From Limnomonas spitsbergensis (Eukaryota > Chlorophyta > Chlorophyceae > Chlamydomonadales), in the NCBI GenBank assembly GCA_037349105.1, contig JAYJMM010000123.1:2356001-2420000 (forward strand): a stretch of DNA of 64,000 nucleotides. The letters are read 5' to 3'. Positions within the stretch are counted from its first letter, which is position 1, and every line of letters begins with the position of its first letter. The translations under genes and the position numbers were made by a program. The notes beneath the pieces are model-generated. The model had not been told where the DNA came from. It saw nothing but the letters and a program-made list of their open reading frames with translations, and searched no databases. Positions 27,317 to 38,700 of the stretch are shown here, one piece after another.

Positions 27317-28118
27317 GCCAGATCCAGACCCCTGACGGCCCGCTCTGCATCCATGTTGTTGGAGATCAGGTTGAGGTGCTGGTCAGATGGGGTTATGTGC
27401 AGCTGGAGGCTTCGTATGCTAGCCTTGTCAAACCTCTGCTGGACGTCATGAACAACCCCCGTGAGTTTGACGAGCCCTCAGCCAAAGCTGCTCTGCAAGC
27501 TGTCGTAGCCAGGGTCGCTGAGATGGCAGGCCCGCTTGAAGCGAAGGAGGCGGATGCATGGGCAGCCTACCACAAGCAGCTTGATAGCATCTTGTATCCA
27601 CCAACCAGGTGGAAAACAACGGCTGTTGCAGTGGACCCACAGCTGGCTGCCCCCGCTCAGGCTCCCGAGCGGGTTAAAGAACACCACACTGCACCCAAGG
27701 GACATGGGATGGGAGCGGCGGTCCGGCCCCCAGGAGCCTCCGCAGCGGGACCTTGTGGTGAGGCCGTCATGAGAGTACGAGGAGCTGCGGGAGGGCCGAG
27801 GCCTAAGCGTGCGTGCTGTGAGAATGCTCATCAACAGCCCTCCACTGAGGCGTCCTCTTCTAGGAGCGGCAGCTCTGACGGTGGTAGCAACAGCAGCAAC
27901 TCTGATCGGGGCATCAGCGGCAACAGCGGTAGTGTCGGCAAGTAGTGTCGCGGGCCCTCACCGCTGAGGATTCTGAGGCCACCTTGCTTGCAACACTCTG
28001 GCCTACCGCAGTGCAGGATCACCTGCAGCTTGACGCAGAGGTCGCGAGATCGACACATGTTGTGGCTGAAAAGTTGTTGCACAACATGCGCTATGCCGCT
28101 ATCGCACTGACACGCTGA
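27317..28118 (+). CDS. Unrecognised alanine-rich protein fragment
   Basis: After a possible acceptor (CCATAG, 27,311-27,316) a frame runs to TAG at 27,943. It reads IQTPDGPLCIHVVGDQVEVL, VRWGYVQLEASYASLVKPLL and EAKEADAWAAYHKQLDSILY, then becomes low-complexity Ser/Gly/Asn-rich. A second coding-like frame continues from about 27,944 to TGA at 28,116 (ALTAEDSEATLLATLWPTAV, HVVAEKLLHNMRYAAIALTR), shifted relative to the first. So either an intron lies in the Ser/Gly part (a GTAGTGTCGG near 27,929 is a donor-like site) or a frameshift has occurred. No domain recognised; host gene and element remnant are both possible. Confidence 0.4.
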
Positions 28119-28660
28119 TGGTTTTACGCACCATAAATACGAAAGAAAAACAACCCCGAAAAAAGAGCGAAGATTAATTTAAGAAAAAGAGAAGACGCCA
28201 AAAGAAGCCCCCGGGAAACGTGCAAAGATCCCGGGATAGGTTTTTACCCCCCCCCACCCCCACTTTGTCCCCCCATCTCCTAGCCCCCTGGGCCAAAAAC
28301 AATTTTAAGACCCGATATGGAAAACTCTCATCAAGCTCTATAACTTTCGAGGATGGGGTGTATTCAGTTTTTGTGCCCCCCCCCGTCGGCCTTATCTACT
28401 AAATCTCCTCAACTTTGCTATCCGCGCAGGAGGCGTTGAAGGAGGCGTTGCCTTGCACACGTCCTTGCTAGCACTCTTGGCACTTACAATGAAAAATTGG
28501 GCTCATACCGCGTCTGGCACCGCAATATCTTATGCAATTGCTGATTGACCACACAAATCAACCCTAGCTGTTGATCTTCAGGCATTCAGGCACGGTTATT
28601 GACCAGACTTGATTACTCCTCAGGCAATCTTCAAAATTCTTCACACAGCTTATTCGGCTG
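28119..28660. other. No gene; C-rich runs
   Basis: Contains C-rich tracts (about 28,245-28,270 and 28,375-28,385) that could form quadruplex or i-motif structures on one strand. No exon recognised. Confidence 0.45.
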
Positions 28661-28960
28661 TGCCACGCTAGCACACTCTGACCTCCTTCGCCATCAGCCC
28701 CCCCAGCAAACTCCGACCAACTCCGCCACCAGTCTCCCCTCCCGCCAGCACACTCTTGACCTCCCAGAGGTGTAACGTTATTGATTCTTGACCTCCTCCG
28801 CCACCAGTCCCCCCTCCCCCCAGCACACTTTGACCTCCTACGCGACCAGTCCCCCGTCCCCCCAGCACACTCTGATCTCCTACGCCACCAGTCCCCCCCC
28901 CCAGCACACTTTGGCCTGGCTCCTACGCCACCAGTCCCCTCTCCCCCACGGTTTCGTTTA
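28660..28960 (+). repeat. Degenerate minisatellite, about 40-bp unit
   Basis: The units read roughly CCAGCACACTYTGACCTCCT then ACGCCACCAGTCCCCC and recur about six times. The reverse strand gives a Gly/Arg/Trp-rich open frame (GGRGDWWRRRS) that I attribute to the repeat. A 21-bp LINE tail interrupts one unit at 28,765. Confidence 0.8.
28754..28796 (+). mobile_element. 21-bp LINE tail insertion with 11-bp duplication
   Basis: TCTTGACCTCC at 28,754-28,764 is repeated at 28,786-28,796. Between them are 21 bp, CAGAGGTGTAACGTTATTGA plus T, the exact terminal sequence of the local LINE family. Deleting the insert and one repeat restores a normal minisatellite unit. This is therefore a retrotransposition event that kept only the last 21 bp. 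Confidence 0.82.
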
Positions 28961-28996
28961 GTATTGGTCATATTCTTATCCCCATTACATGACACA

Positions 28997-29895
28997 CATG
29001 TTATGACCCACTTGCTCTATTGATTTTTTAACTCTGTACTCCATCTCTTGGCCATCTCCATTCCTTCCATCGCCTGAAACACCATCTCTAGGCCCTCTGT
29101 CCGATGAACCTCCTCCTCATTGGCAGCCCTGCGCGTGTGGTTTCGCCTCCCCCCAAATAAACGAGGGATGCCGCACTATTAAAACGTCGAGTGAAGGACA
29201 TCACGTCATTTGACTGGATGGTTTTGCCATGTTTGCCCCACTTGTAGCAGCTCGGCCCACTTGGAGGCAATTTGGTAGGTTTTGCATGTTTTGGTAAGGG
29301 GCTGGACAAAAATGGCAGGTCTTGAAATGTTTGGTAGGGGACTGGGCAAGACATGGTAGGTGCAAGCCAATTCTGGTAGGTCAGGGAAACATAGCCCTGA
29401 TTTTTGGTAGGTAAGCCCAAATCGGTAGGAAAGCCTACCAGTTTTTACCCTACCTAGACACCTAATACCTACCAAAACAGGGGGGTTGAGTAGTGGTGAC
29501 GGCCGGGGCTGGTAAGATCTCTCTTTGAAACAGGAAACCCAAGCGGAAGGTAGCAACTAGAGTGCTCTTCCAGTAGTCCAAGGCAGAGTAAATTCAGACA
29601 TGCATCCAGAAGCTATGCGCCGATTGGTACTAGTGGAATGTACTTAGCCGAGTATACTTGCCTGGTCTGCCGATGAGTCGACAGTGACGAGAACACTCAG
29701 GGCACGCTGATTGCGTGGCTTCTAGGCTGGGACGAGCGGATGCAGCAGTCAGGCTAGCGCTGGACGGCTGATCTGTTATGTCTGCGCCGTTGCTTCGCTT
29801 ACTGCTATTAGTACAGTACCCAAGGGGCTTCGCCCCCTCAAAGAGCATGTTCAGAATGGTGCATACCCGCTAGGCATTGCTGAACGCTCGGCCGC
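28997..29895. other. No gene recognised
   Basis: Contains GGTAGG/TGGTAGG-rich text at about 29,270-29,480 (irregular short repeats). No exon, RNA gene or element end was supported. Confidence 0.4.
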
Positions 29896-29939
29896 ATGCG
29901 GCTGGTATTGGATGAGCAAGCTCAATTCCAGGTACCGAT

Positions 29940-32900
29940 TCCCGTGGTGGCAATGGAACATCCTGTGGCATCTCTGAATCCCGTGGTAGCAATGAAACCC
30001 GTGGCGGCTCAGAATCCCAGTGGCAATACTGAATCCCACCGTGGCATCACTGAAAATCCCATGGTAGCACTGAATCCCGTGGCAACACTGAATCCCGTGG
30101 CAACACTTACAACACTGCATCCAGTGGCATCACTGAATCCCGTGGTAGCACTGAATCCCATGGCAACACTGAATCCCGTGACATCACTGAATCCCGTGGC
30201 AGCACTGGATCCCGTGACTGGATCCCGTGGTAGCAACAAATCCCGTGGCAGCACTGTATCCCGTGGCAGCACTCAGTCCCGTGGTTACACTTAATCCCGT
30301 GGCATCACTGAATCCCGTGGCAACATTGAATCCCGTGGTAACACTGAATCCCGTGGCATCACTGAATCCCGTGGCAACATTGAATCCCGTGGTAACACTG
30401 AGTCCCGTGGCATCACTGAATCCCGTGGTAACACTGAATCCCGTGGTAACACTGAATCCCGTGGTAACACTGAATCCCGTGGTAGCACTGAGTCCCGTGG
30501 TAGCACTGAGTCCCGCGGTAGCACTGAGTCCCGTGGTAGCACTGAATCCCGTGGTAGCACTGAATCCCATGGTAGCACTGAGTCCCGTGGTAGCACTGAA
30601 TCCCGTGGTAGCACTGAATCCCGTGGTAGCACTGAATCCCGTGGTAGCACTGAATCCCGTGGTAGCACTGAATCCCGTGGTAGCACTGAATCCCGTGGTA
30701 GCACTGAATCCCGTGGTAGCACTGAATCCCGTGGTAGCACTGAATCCCGTGGTAGCACTGAATCCCGTGGTAGCACTGAATCCCGTGGTAGCACTGAATC
30801 CCGTGGTAGCACTGAATCCCGTAGTAGCACTGAGTCCCGTGGTAGCAATGAATCCCGTGGTAGCACTGAGTCCCGTGGTAGCACTGAATCCCGTGGTAGC
30901 ACTGAATCCTGTGGTAGCACTGAATCCCGTGGTAGCACTGAATCCCGTGGTAGCACTGAATCCCGTGGTAGCACTGAGTCCCGTGGTAGCACTGAGTCCC
31001 GTGGTAGCACTGAATCCCGTGGTAGCACTGAATCCCATGGTAGCACTGAATCCCGTGGTAGCACTGAATCCCGTGGTAGCACTGAATCCTGTGGTAGCAT
31101 TGAATCCCGTGGTAGCACTGAATCCCGTGGTAGCACTGAATCCCGTGGTAGCACTGAATCCCGTGGTAGCACTGGATCCCGTGACTGGATCCCGTGGTAG
31201 CAACAAATCCCGTGGCAGCACTGTATCCCGTGGCAACACTCAGTCCCGTGGTTACACTTAATCCCGTGGCATCACTGAATCCCGTGGCAACATTGAATCC
31301 CGTGGTAACACTGAATCCCGTGGCATCACTGAATCCCGTGGCAACATTGAATCCCGTGGTAACACTGAGTCCCGTGGCATCACTGAATCCCGTGGTAACA
31401 CTGAATCCCGTGGTAACACTGAATCCCGTGGTAACACTGAATCCCGTGGTAGCACTGAGTCCCGTGGTAGCACTGAGTCCCGCAGTAGCACTGAGTCCCG
31501 TGGTAGCACTGAATCCCGTGGTAGCACTGAATCCCATGGTAGCACTGAATCCCGTGGTAGCACTGAATCCCGTGGTAGCACTGAATCCTGTGGTAGCACT
31601 GAATCCCGTGGTAGCACTGAATCCCGTGGTAGCACTGAATCCCGTGGTAGCACTGAATCCCGTGGTAGCACTGAATCCCGTGGTAGCACTGAATCCCGTG
31701 GTAGCACTGAATCCCGTGGTAGCACTGAATCCCGTGGTAGCACTGAATCCCGTGGTAGCACTGAATCCCGTAGTAGCACTGAGTCCCGTGGTAGCAATGA
31801 ATCCCGTGGTAGCACTGAGCCCGTGGTAGCACTGAATCCCGTGGTAGCACTGAATCCTGTGGTAGCACTGAATCCCGTGGTTGCACTGAATCCCGTGGTA
31901 GCACTGAATGCCGTGGTAGCACTGAGTCCCGTGGTAGCACTGAGTCCCGTGGTAGCACTGAATCCCGTGGTAGCACTGAATCCCATGGTAGCACTGAATC
32001 CCGTGGTAGCACTGAATCCCGTGGTAGCACTGAATCCTGTGGTAGCATTGAATCCCGTGGTAGCACTGAATCCCGTGGTAACACTGAATCCCGTGGTAGC
32101 ACTGAATCCCGTGGTAGCACTGAATCCCGTAGTAGCACTGAATCCCATGGTAGCACTGAATCCCGTGGTAGCACTGAATCCCGTGGTAGCACTGAATCCT
32201 GTGGTAGCATTGAATCCCGTGGTAGCACTGAATCCCGTGGTAGCACTGAATCCCGTGGTAGCACTGAATCCCGTGGTAGCACTGAATCCCGTAGTAGCAC
32301 TGAGTCCCGTGGTAGCACTGAATCCCGTGGTAGAACTGAATCCCGTGGTAGCACTGAATCCCGTGGTAGCACTGAATCCCGTGGTAGCACTGAATCCCGT
32401 GGTAGCACTGAGTCCCGTGGTAGCAATGAATCCTGTGGTAGCACTGAGTCCCGTGGTAGCACTGAGTCCCGTGGTAGCAGTGAATCCCGTGGTAGCACTG
32501 AATCCTGTGGTAGCACTGAATCCCGTGGTAGCACTGAATCCCGTGGTAGCACTGAATCCCGTGGTAGCACTGAGTCCCGTGGTAGCACTGAATCCCGTGG
32601 TAGCACTGAATCCCGTGGTAGCACTGAGTCCCGTGGTAGCACTGAATCCCGTGGTAGCACTGAATCCCGTGGTAGCACTGAATCCCGTGGTAGCACTGAA
32701 TCCTGTGGTAGCACTGATTCCCGTGGTAGCAATGAATCCCGTGGTTACACTGAATCCCGTGGTAGCACTGAATCCCGTGGTAGCACTGAGTCCCGTGGTA
32801 GCACTGAATCCCGTGGTAGCACTGAATCCCGTGGTAGCACTGAGTCCCGTGGTAGCACTGAGTCCCGTGGTAGCAATGAATCCCGTGGTAGCACTGAGTC

Positions 32901-33770
32901 CCGTGGTAGCACTGAGTCCCGTGGTAGCAGTGAATCCCGTGGTAGCACTGAATCCTGTGGTAGCACTGAATCCCGTGGTAGCACTGAATCCCGTGGTAGC
33001 ACTGAATCCCGTGGTAGCACTGAGTCCCGTGGTAGCACTGAGTCCCGTGGTAGCACTGAATCCCGTGGTAGCACTGAATCCCGTGGTAGCACTGAATCCC
33101 GTGGTAGCACTGAATCCCGTGGTAGCACTGAATCCCGTGGTAGCACTGAATCCCGTGGTAGCACTGAATCCCGTGGTAGCACTGAGTCCCGTGGTAGCAC
33201 TGAATCCCGTGGTAGCACTGAATCCCGTGGTAGCACTGAATCCTGTGGTAGCATTGAATCCCGTGGTAGCACTGAATCCCGTGGTAGCACTGAGTCCCGT
33301 GGTAGCACTGAATCCTGTGGTAGCACTGAATCCCATGGTAGCACTGAATCCCGTGGTAGCACTGAATCCCGTGGTAGCACTGAATCCTGTGGTAGCACTG
33401 AATCCCGTGGTAGCACTGAGTCCCGTGGTAGCACTGAATCCTGTGGTAACACTGAGTCCCGTGGTAGCACTGAATCCTGTGGTAGCACTGAATCCCGTGG
33501 TAGCACTGAATCCTGTGGTAGCACTGAGTCCCGTGGTAGCACTGAGTCCCGTGGTAGCACTGAATCCTGTGGTAGCACTGAATCCCGTGGTAGCACTGAA
33601 TCCCGTGGTAGCACTGAATCCCGTGGTAGCACTGAAACCCGTGGTAGCACTGAATCCCGTGGTAGCACTGAGTCCCGTGGTAGCACCGAATCCCGTGGTA
33701 GCACTGAATCCTGTGGTAGCATTGAAGCCCATGGTGGCACTTCATCCTGTCGCAACACTAAAAAAAATAG
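29940..33770 (+). repeat. 18-bp minisatellite, about 210 units
   Basis: The unit is ACTGAATCCCGTGGTAGC with point variants (GAGTCCC, AATCCTG, CCATGG, TGGCAAC). Because 18 is a multiple of three and the unit is stop-free in five of six frames, long hexapeptide-repeat frames appear: LNPVVA and TESRGS on plus; QCYHGI, SATTGF and SVLPRD on minus, the longest over 1,100 codons. The edges are more diverged than the core, and a stray unit sits near 34,070. A 967-bp higher-order duplication is visible: the rare string CCCGTGACTGGATCCCGTGG occurs at about 30,211 and 31,178 with the same variant order after each. No start context or splice structure argues for a protein. Confidence 0.95.
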
Positions 33771-34119
33771 CCGGCATGGTGCAAGCTCTGGCTGAGGCTC
33801 TCGTTTGTGCATGGGCCGAGGTGTAGCCAGCAAGGGCATGGCTGATGTTGTGGATGGGTGTACATGACCATGCCTAAGCATGAGAACGCCATGTCCATCA
33901 TGCATGGGCAGGGTAACCCGGTACGGAATACGGTACGGTCAATGGCATGGGGGGACTCTTGGGAAACATTGATAAGCCCGTGCCCAACCCTGTGTATGTG
34001 AGCATGTGTCCTATCATGCAGGTGTGCCCAGTCATGCGCATGTAAGCAGTTGCCTAAGCCCACGCCATATCCCGTGGCACAGCTGAAAAAATACGACAGG
34101 ATTGGGTGATGTCTCTGGC

Positions 34120-34610
34120 TGAGGCTCTGGCATGTGCAGGCATGGGCCGAAGTTGTAGCAGAGGCAGGGGTCGAGGCTGTGGCAAGGATCGATGCTGACA
34201 GAGGGGCTGGGGCGCCTGCCCGTCGCTGTCTGTCGAGGGAAGGGTGCGCTCCTCTATGGGCGCACCGACGTTGGCACTTGGTAGTGTCCGAGGGTCTTCA
34301 CCTCCTCGGGTCGCGTTCGGCATGTTTCTACTAACTGGAGAAGCCGATGTTGGAAGAAAATAAACGGAGACAGGCGTGTTGCTCTGGTCAGGGCTCTGGT
34401 CTTGGCTCTGGTGCAAGCCGCAACCGTGGCTATCGCATGAACTTGGGCCGAGGCTCAGCCACGGCGCGTGTGTCGAGGCTGTAACAGGGATCGAGACTGA
34501 CAATGGGTTGGAGCGCATGCCCGTCGATAGCGTCTGTCGATCCCAACAACGCACCACCCTCTACGTTTTCAGGCGCAGCGATGTTGAAAGTGCCGGATAG
34601 GCTTCACCTC
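34120..34610 (+). repeat. Diverged direct duplication, about 265 bp apart
   Basis: A segment at about 34,125-34,330 (GGGCCGA, TCGAGGCTGT, GGATCGA, CTGACA, GTCTGTCGA, CTTCACCTCCTCG in order) recurs at about 34,395-34,620. The shared frame is Arg/Gly-rich (GSGQGSGLGSGASRNRGYR) but is interrupted by stops in both copies. Confidence 0.6.
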
Positions 34611-34619
34611 CTCGATTTG

Positions 34620-35741
34620 CGTTGCGAAAAGTGAGCGCTCCAATGGAGACGTTGCTGTTAGAGAGAGCTACATGCGCATGCGGAGTAGTGACTGCCAGGT
34701 ACAAATCGCTGACTGGCTGTCATCTTCACTGGCAACAACCGAGTTCGCAGTAGAATTCAAGCGTTTCTGACCACAGGATGGCACTGCCTGTCGCTGCCCC
34801 CCAGTTTGCCAGCCTTGCACGTTCCAAAATGCGCGTTTCTGCACTCTGCATTTTGCGACGCAATGGCCCTTGTGTTTTGGATTGTTCTCCTTCTAACGCT
34901 GTAATAAGAAGCGATTCTGAGGCGAAAAACTACGCTAACAACGACGACGGTAACCACCACCACCACCAGGGAGACAACTCCCCTCATTATTATATAAATA
35001 GCTGACTCCGCACTTCCGCAGCTCTAGGCTTGGGTTTGGTCGTTCCTAGGTACTGGCTGTCGCTATGCTCAGTCGGAATGCTCGGAGATCTAGATGGATA
35101 TTCTTTACACTTGAGTGCCTGTCCTTAAAAAGAGACGAAAGTAAAGGATCGGAGGCACTGCCCCCTAATTACACTATGTACGGGAACTCCTGCGCCAGCT
35201 CAGATGACAGACATATTCAAACTATACGTCGGAGCTTAGAAAGAAAGACTACTCCTCCGCCGAAGCAGGAGTCGGAGCTTGGGACGTCGAGGGACGTGAG
35301 GGGGTACAGTCGATATAGATCACATGGTTTTATTGAATCTGGAGGATACTCCATGTCATCCAGTTTGGGGTACTTTGTTGGGAAATCATCAGGAAACTGG
35401 ATTCAAACTGTTGGGGCAGTTGTAACTGTACCCCAGTGGTAAGTTCTTGTCATTAGGCAGGTATTATGCGTACTGGTATGACCGCAACGGTTTAAGGTAC
35501 ATGTATACCCGGTGCCTACAGTAGGCACAACATGCTATGTTAAAATTGTAAGCATGCCTGATGACAATATGCAATGAGTAAGTCAGTTGTTCTCTCCATC
35601 ACAGTACCAGAGTCATGCAAAAATACGGCTCCAATAAACTGGCTGCGATGGCAGTATGACAGCTAAATGAGGCAACCTGATTGCCTGTTTGCTATTCCTG
35701 ATGGATAGCTTTGGCAGGCCAAAATACCAAGGCCGCCCCAT
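34620..35741. other. No gene; 3' flank of the CCDC81-like gene
   Basis: A 125-codon plus-strand frame (35,065-35,442) is present but spans the 33-bp insertion at 35,238, whose removal would shift the frame, so I do not call it. Nothing else is supported. Confidence 0.4.
35228..35280 (+). mobile_element. 33-bp insertion with 10-bp target duplication
   Basis: GTCGGAGCTT at 35,228-35,237 is repeated at 35,271-35,280. The 33 bp between them start AGAAAGAAAGACTACTCCTC and end CGCCGAAGCAGGA. They are identical, apart from end definition, to the core of the insertion at 19,750-19,787, in the same orientation. The flanking sequences of the two sites are unrelated. Inside the core CTCCT and AGGAG can pair across a 10-nt loop. 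Confidence 0.85.
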
Positions 35742-38700
35742 TTATCGCCCAGGCTCAGCCCAGGCATGGTAATGGCCATTGTGCCCCCGGCCCCGCGGAG
35801 AGGTGTGAGGGCGGCTGATGGCACTCACTGGCCGCTTGTCCATGGGAACCCCGGTCGGTCCAAACGGCCATGCCTGCTCCTTCTCCTTCAAGACCCCCTG
35901 CAGCTCATCTTTCTCGCGGATCTGGAGAATGAAACACAGGCAGTTCAGGCATTAACATATCGGCTGATGCACACAAAAACAGCCTGACGGACTAGGTGTT
36001 TATTTACAAAGGCTGGATACGCGATTTCTTGTGGGGAGCCGGGCCATTCCCCTCCCTCCACGCACACACCTGCTTGCTCCAGACCTCATTCAGCTCTGCC
36101 GCATATTCAGCCTTTAGCCGCGCTTTGAGCTCCGGGTCGCGCTCCTTGGCAATGTCGTACTGGCTCAGCGGGGATCGCTCGTCGCCGCGATCTGGCCGTG
36201 GCCACGGCATCGGTGGCGGCGCCAGGATGTCATAGTCCTGATGGTGGCCGGGTCCGTGGGCGCGGGCTGAGTGGCCCTGATGACCGCCAGCGGTCACTGG
36301 AGACTGATGCAGAACGTGCAGAACCTGGGGCTGGTGGGCGTAGGCGCGCTGCTGCTGGGGAGGCGCAGGCGCCCATGCTTGGGGTGTGGGCTGGGGAGTC
36401 GGGTGCTGAGAGAAGGGGAGACCCTGCGTGGGTCAGAGAATAGGTGTCAGGGTAAGTGGCAGGCTGAAGGCCAAGGGGGGCGGGACCCCTTCACCTCATC
36501 ACGCACACTAATTTAAGAACAAAATTGGGCTGCCTTGTGACAGATTATTGCAATGCAGGTTTCCAAACGCACCGGGGTAGGCAGCCTGCCAGCGGGGGGC
36601 CTGCCCGCTCCTGCGTGTTGCTTAAGGTGGGGGTAGCTGTGCGAGGGCATGTTGCTAGCTCCTGCTGCGGAGTGGCGGTCCTGCGGCGAAGGCGCCTGCC
36701 ATGCCGAGGCGGGCGGGCGCTCTGCTTGCTGCTGTTTCACGTGCCACGCTGACGAGTGCCCACTGTGAGGGGTGACGGCCCGTACAGCCTGGTACTCTCG
36801 CTCATTCAGCGGCTCCATGCCCACCTGGAATACACTCAGGGGCGAGGTGCGAGTTGAAACATGGCACACGGGGGCGGGGGGCGGGGGCGAGGGGCAAGGG
36901 GCGAGGCGTGGGTTGAAACTAGGCACCTAGGAGCGAGGTGCAGCTTGCATCAAGGCAATCAGGGTCAAGGAGCATGCTGAAGCAAGGCACAGGTGCGAAA
37001 TGCATGGTCAAGCAAGACAGCCCTCTATTTGGTCGTATGCAGGGTCAATGAGGTCTGTGGGACATCAATGGCATTGCCGATCATTGATTCTATACTTGGT
37101 AATGGTCTCCCCTCTGGTCACCGGCCTGCGCACCTTGGGCGTCACTGCCCGCTTGTTTTTCAGCAGGCCCCTGCCTTCCGCCGAGTAAAGCCTCTCGAAG
37201 TGCGCACGGTTGAAAGCGTCATACTCAGACCTGGGTCAGGGTATAATATTTCGGTTCAAGGTTAAAGCGAACGAGACATGGACCAAACCTGCTTAAGTAT
37301 CTTCACCCTAAACCAGAAAATGTGCACGTTTCAAAGGCTCAAACCCAGACCTGGAGCGCGGGCTCAGCTGGTTCTGGCAGTAATGCAGATACTCCTCTTC
37401 GTGCGGTTCGTGCGGCATGGAGGGCTCGGGGGAGGATGACGCAATGGATGGAGGTGCCTGTGAGCAGTACAAGTATGTGAGGAACTCATACTTGGTTCAG
37501 CAGTAGACTAGTAGGAGCTCAAACTCGGGTCAGCAGTGGAGGATCGCGAGGAACTGATGTTTGGGTCAGCGTCGCACATGATGCAACTGTTGATGCACAT
37601 GCAAAGCAACAGCCTTAGGAATACGGTGGTGGCCTGGCATACGAGTTGGAGGACCATGGTGGCACTATTCCTTGCACAAACAGCCTTTAAGACACCATTT
37701 GTTGCACGCATAACCTGCATCACTATTCCCTGCACTGCCAAGAAATATATAGTCCCAAAGGATCCTGTCACTCCTCACTCCTTGCACACACCTGGACCAC
37801 AGTGTCCAGCGCCAACGTTTCTCCATCGGACACCTCCCACGCCATTTCTTGCATTGACAACCTTTGTGACGCCATTTCTAGCACTCCTTGCTCGTACCTG
37901 AATCATGAGGTCTAGAGCTGACGCCTCCCCATCGATTCCCTCCTCCCGAGCCATTGCGCCGTAGTGGCCGTGCTGCCCCTCCTCACGGGGTGATACCTCT
38001 GCCTGCTCCTGGTGCTGCTGCTCCTGGTGAGGGTATGCATAGTAGGCCTGGCAAGCAAGGAAGGGGGAGACACGCAAGAGGTCAGGCGGGTTCCTGCAGC
38101 AGGCCTGGCAATGAAAGCAGGGAGAGAGCACGCAAGAGCACAGCCTTGGAGCTGTCACAGCCCTGTAAACATGATTTCGACTCAGGGTGCATATCATTCT
38201 GCATTTTGCAAGCAGAGCTCACCCCTCATGTTGCCAGTCTTGGATCCATGTGGCATGACGAAGATTTAATTGACAAGAATGTCCTGTTCATGTGCCTAGT
38301 TCACACAGGTGTTCCATGGTCCAAGTGAGCATAGGTCTCCCCAACCTTTCTTCGCGACTGCACAACATTTTTGTAGGCTGCACAAGAGGGACCTGCTGCG
38401 AGCTGGCTCTGCCCCTGGTTTTAAACCGTAGCCTAGGAGGCTCCTGCTGTGAGCTGCCTGACGCTGTCCCCAATTTAAGCCAGTCAATCAATGCATCGTA
38501 CACCCTGGCGTGGGGTTGAGGAAGCCACCTGTTCCGCCATGGCACTGATGAGGCTACCATACATAAGTTGAACCTAGCAGGTACCTGCTGCGAGCTGCCC
38601 GCTGCTGTCCCCAGCGCCAAGTCCAGTGAGTTTAGGAACGCCTTGTACATGACCTGCTTGCTGGTCTTGCCTGCAAGGTGTGATGATCTAGGATTTGAAG

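Noticed and set aside
28564..28995. Gly/Trp/Arg-rich minus-strand frame of 143 codons
   Set aside because: It is produced by a 40-bp minisatellite and includes an inserted LINE tail.
30413..33745. Minus-strand frame of 1,110 codons (QCYHGI and SATTGF repeats) and similar long frames on both strands
   Set aside because: All follow from an 18-bp stop-free repeat whose length is a multiple of three. No start context, splice sites or non-repeat coding sequence is attached.
35065..35442. Plus-strand frame of 125 codons
   Set aside because: It runs through the 33-bp insertion plus duplicated target (43 bp, not a multiple of three), so before the insertion the frame did not exist.
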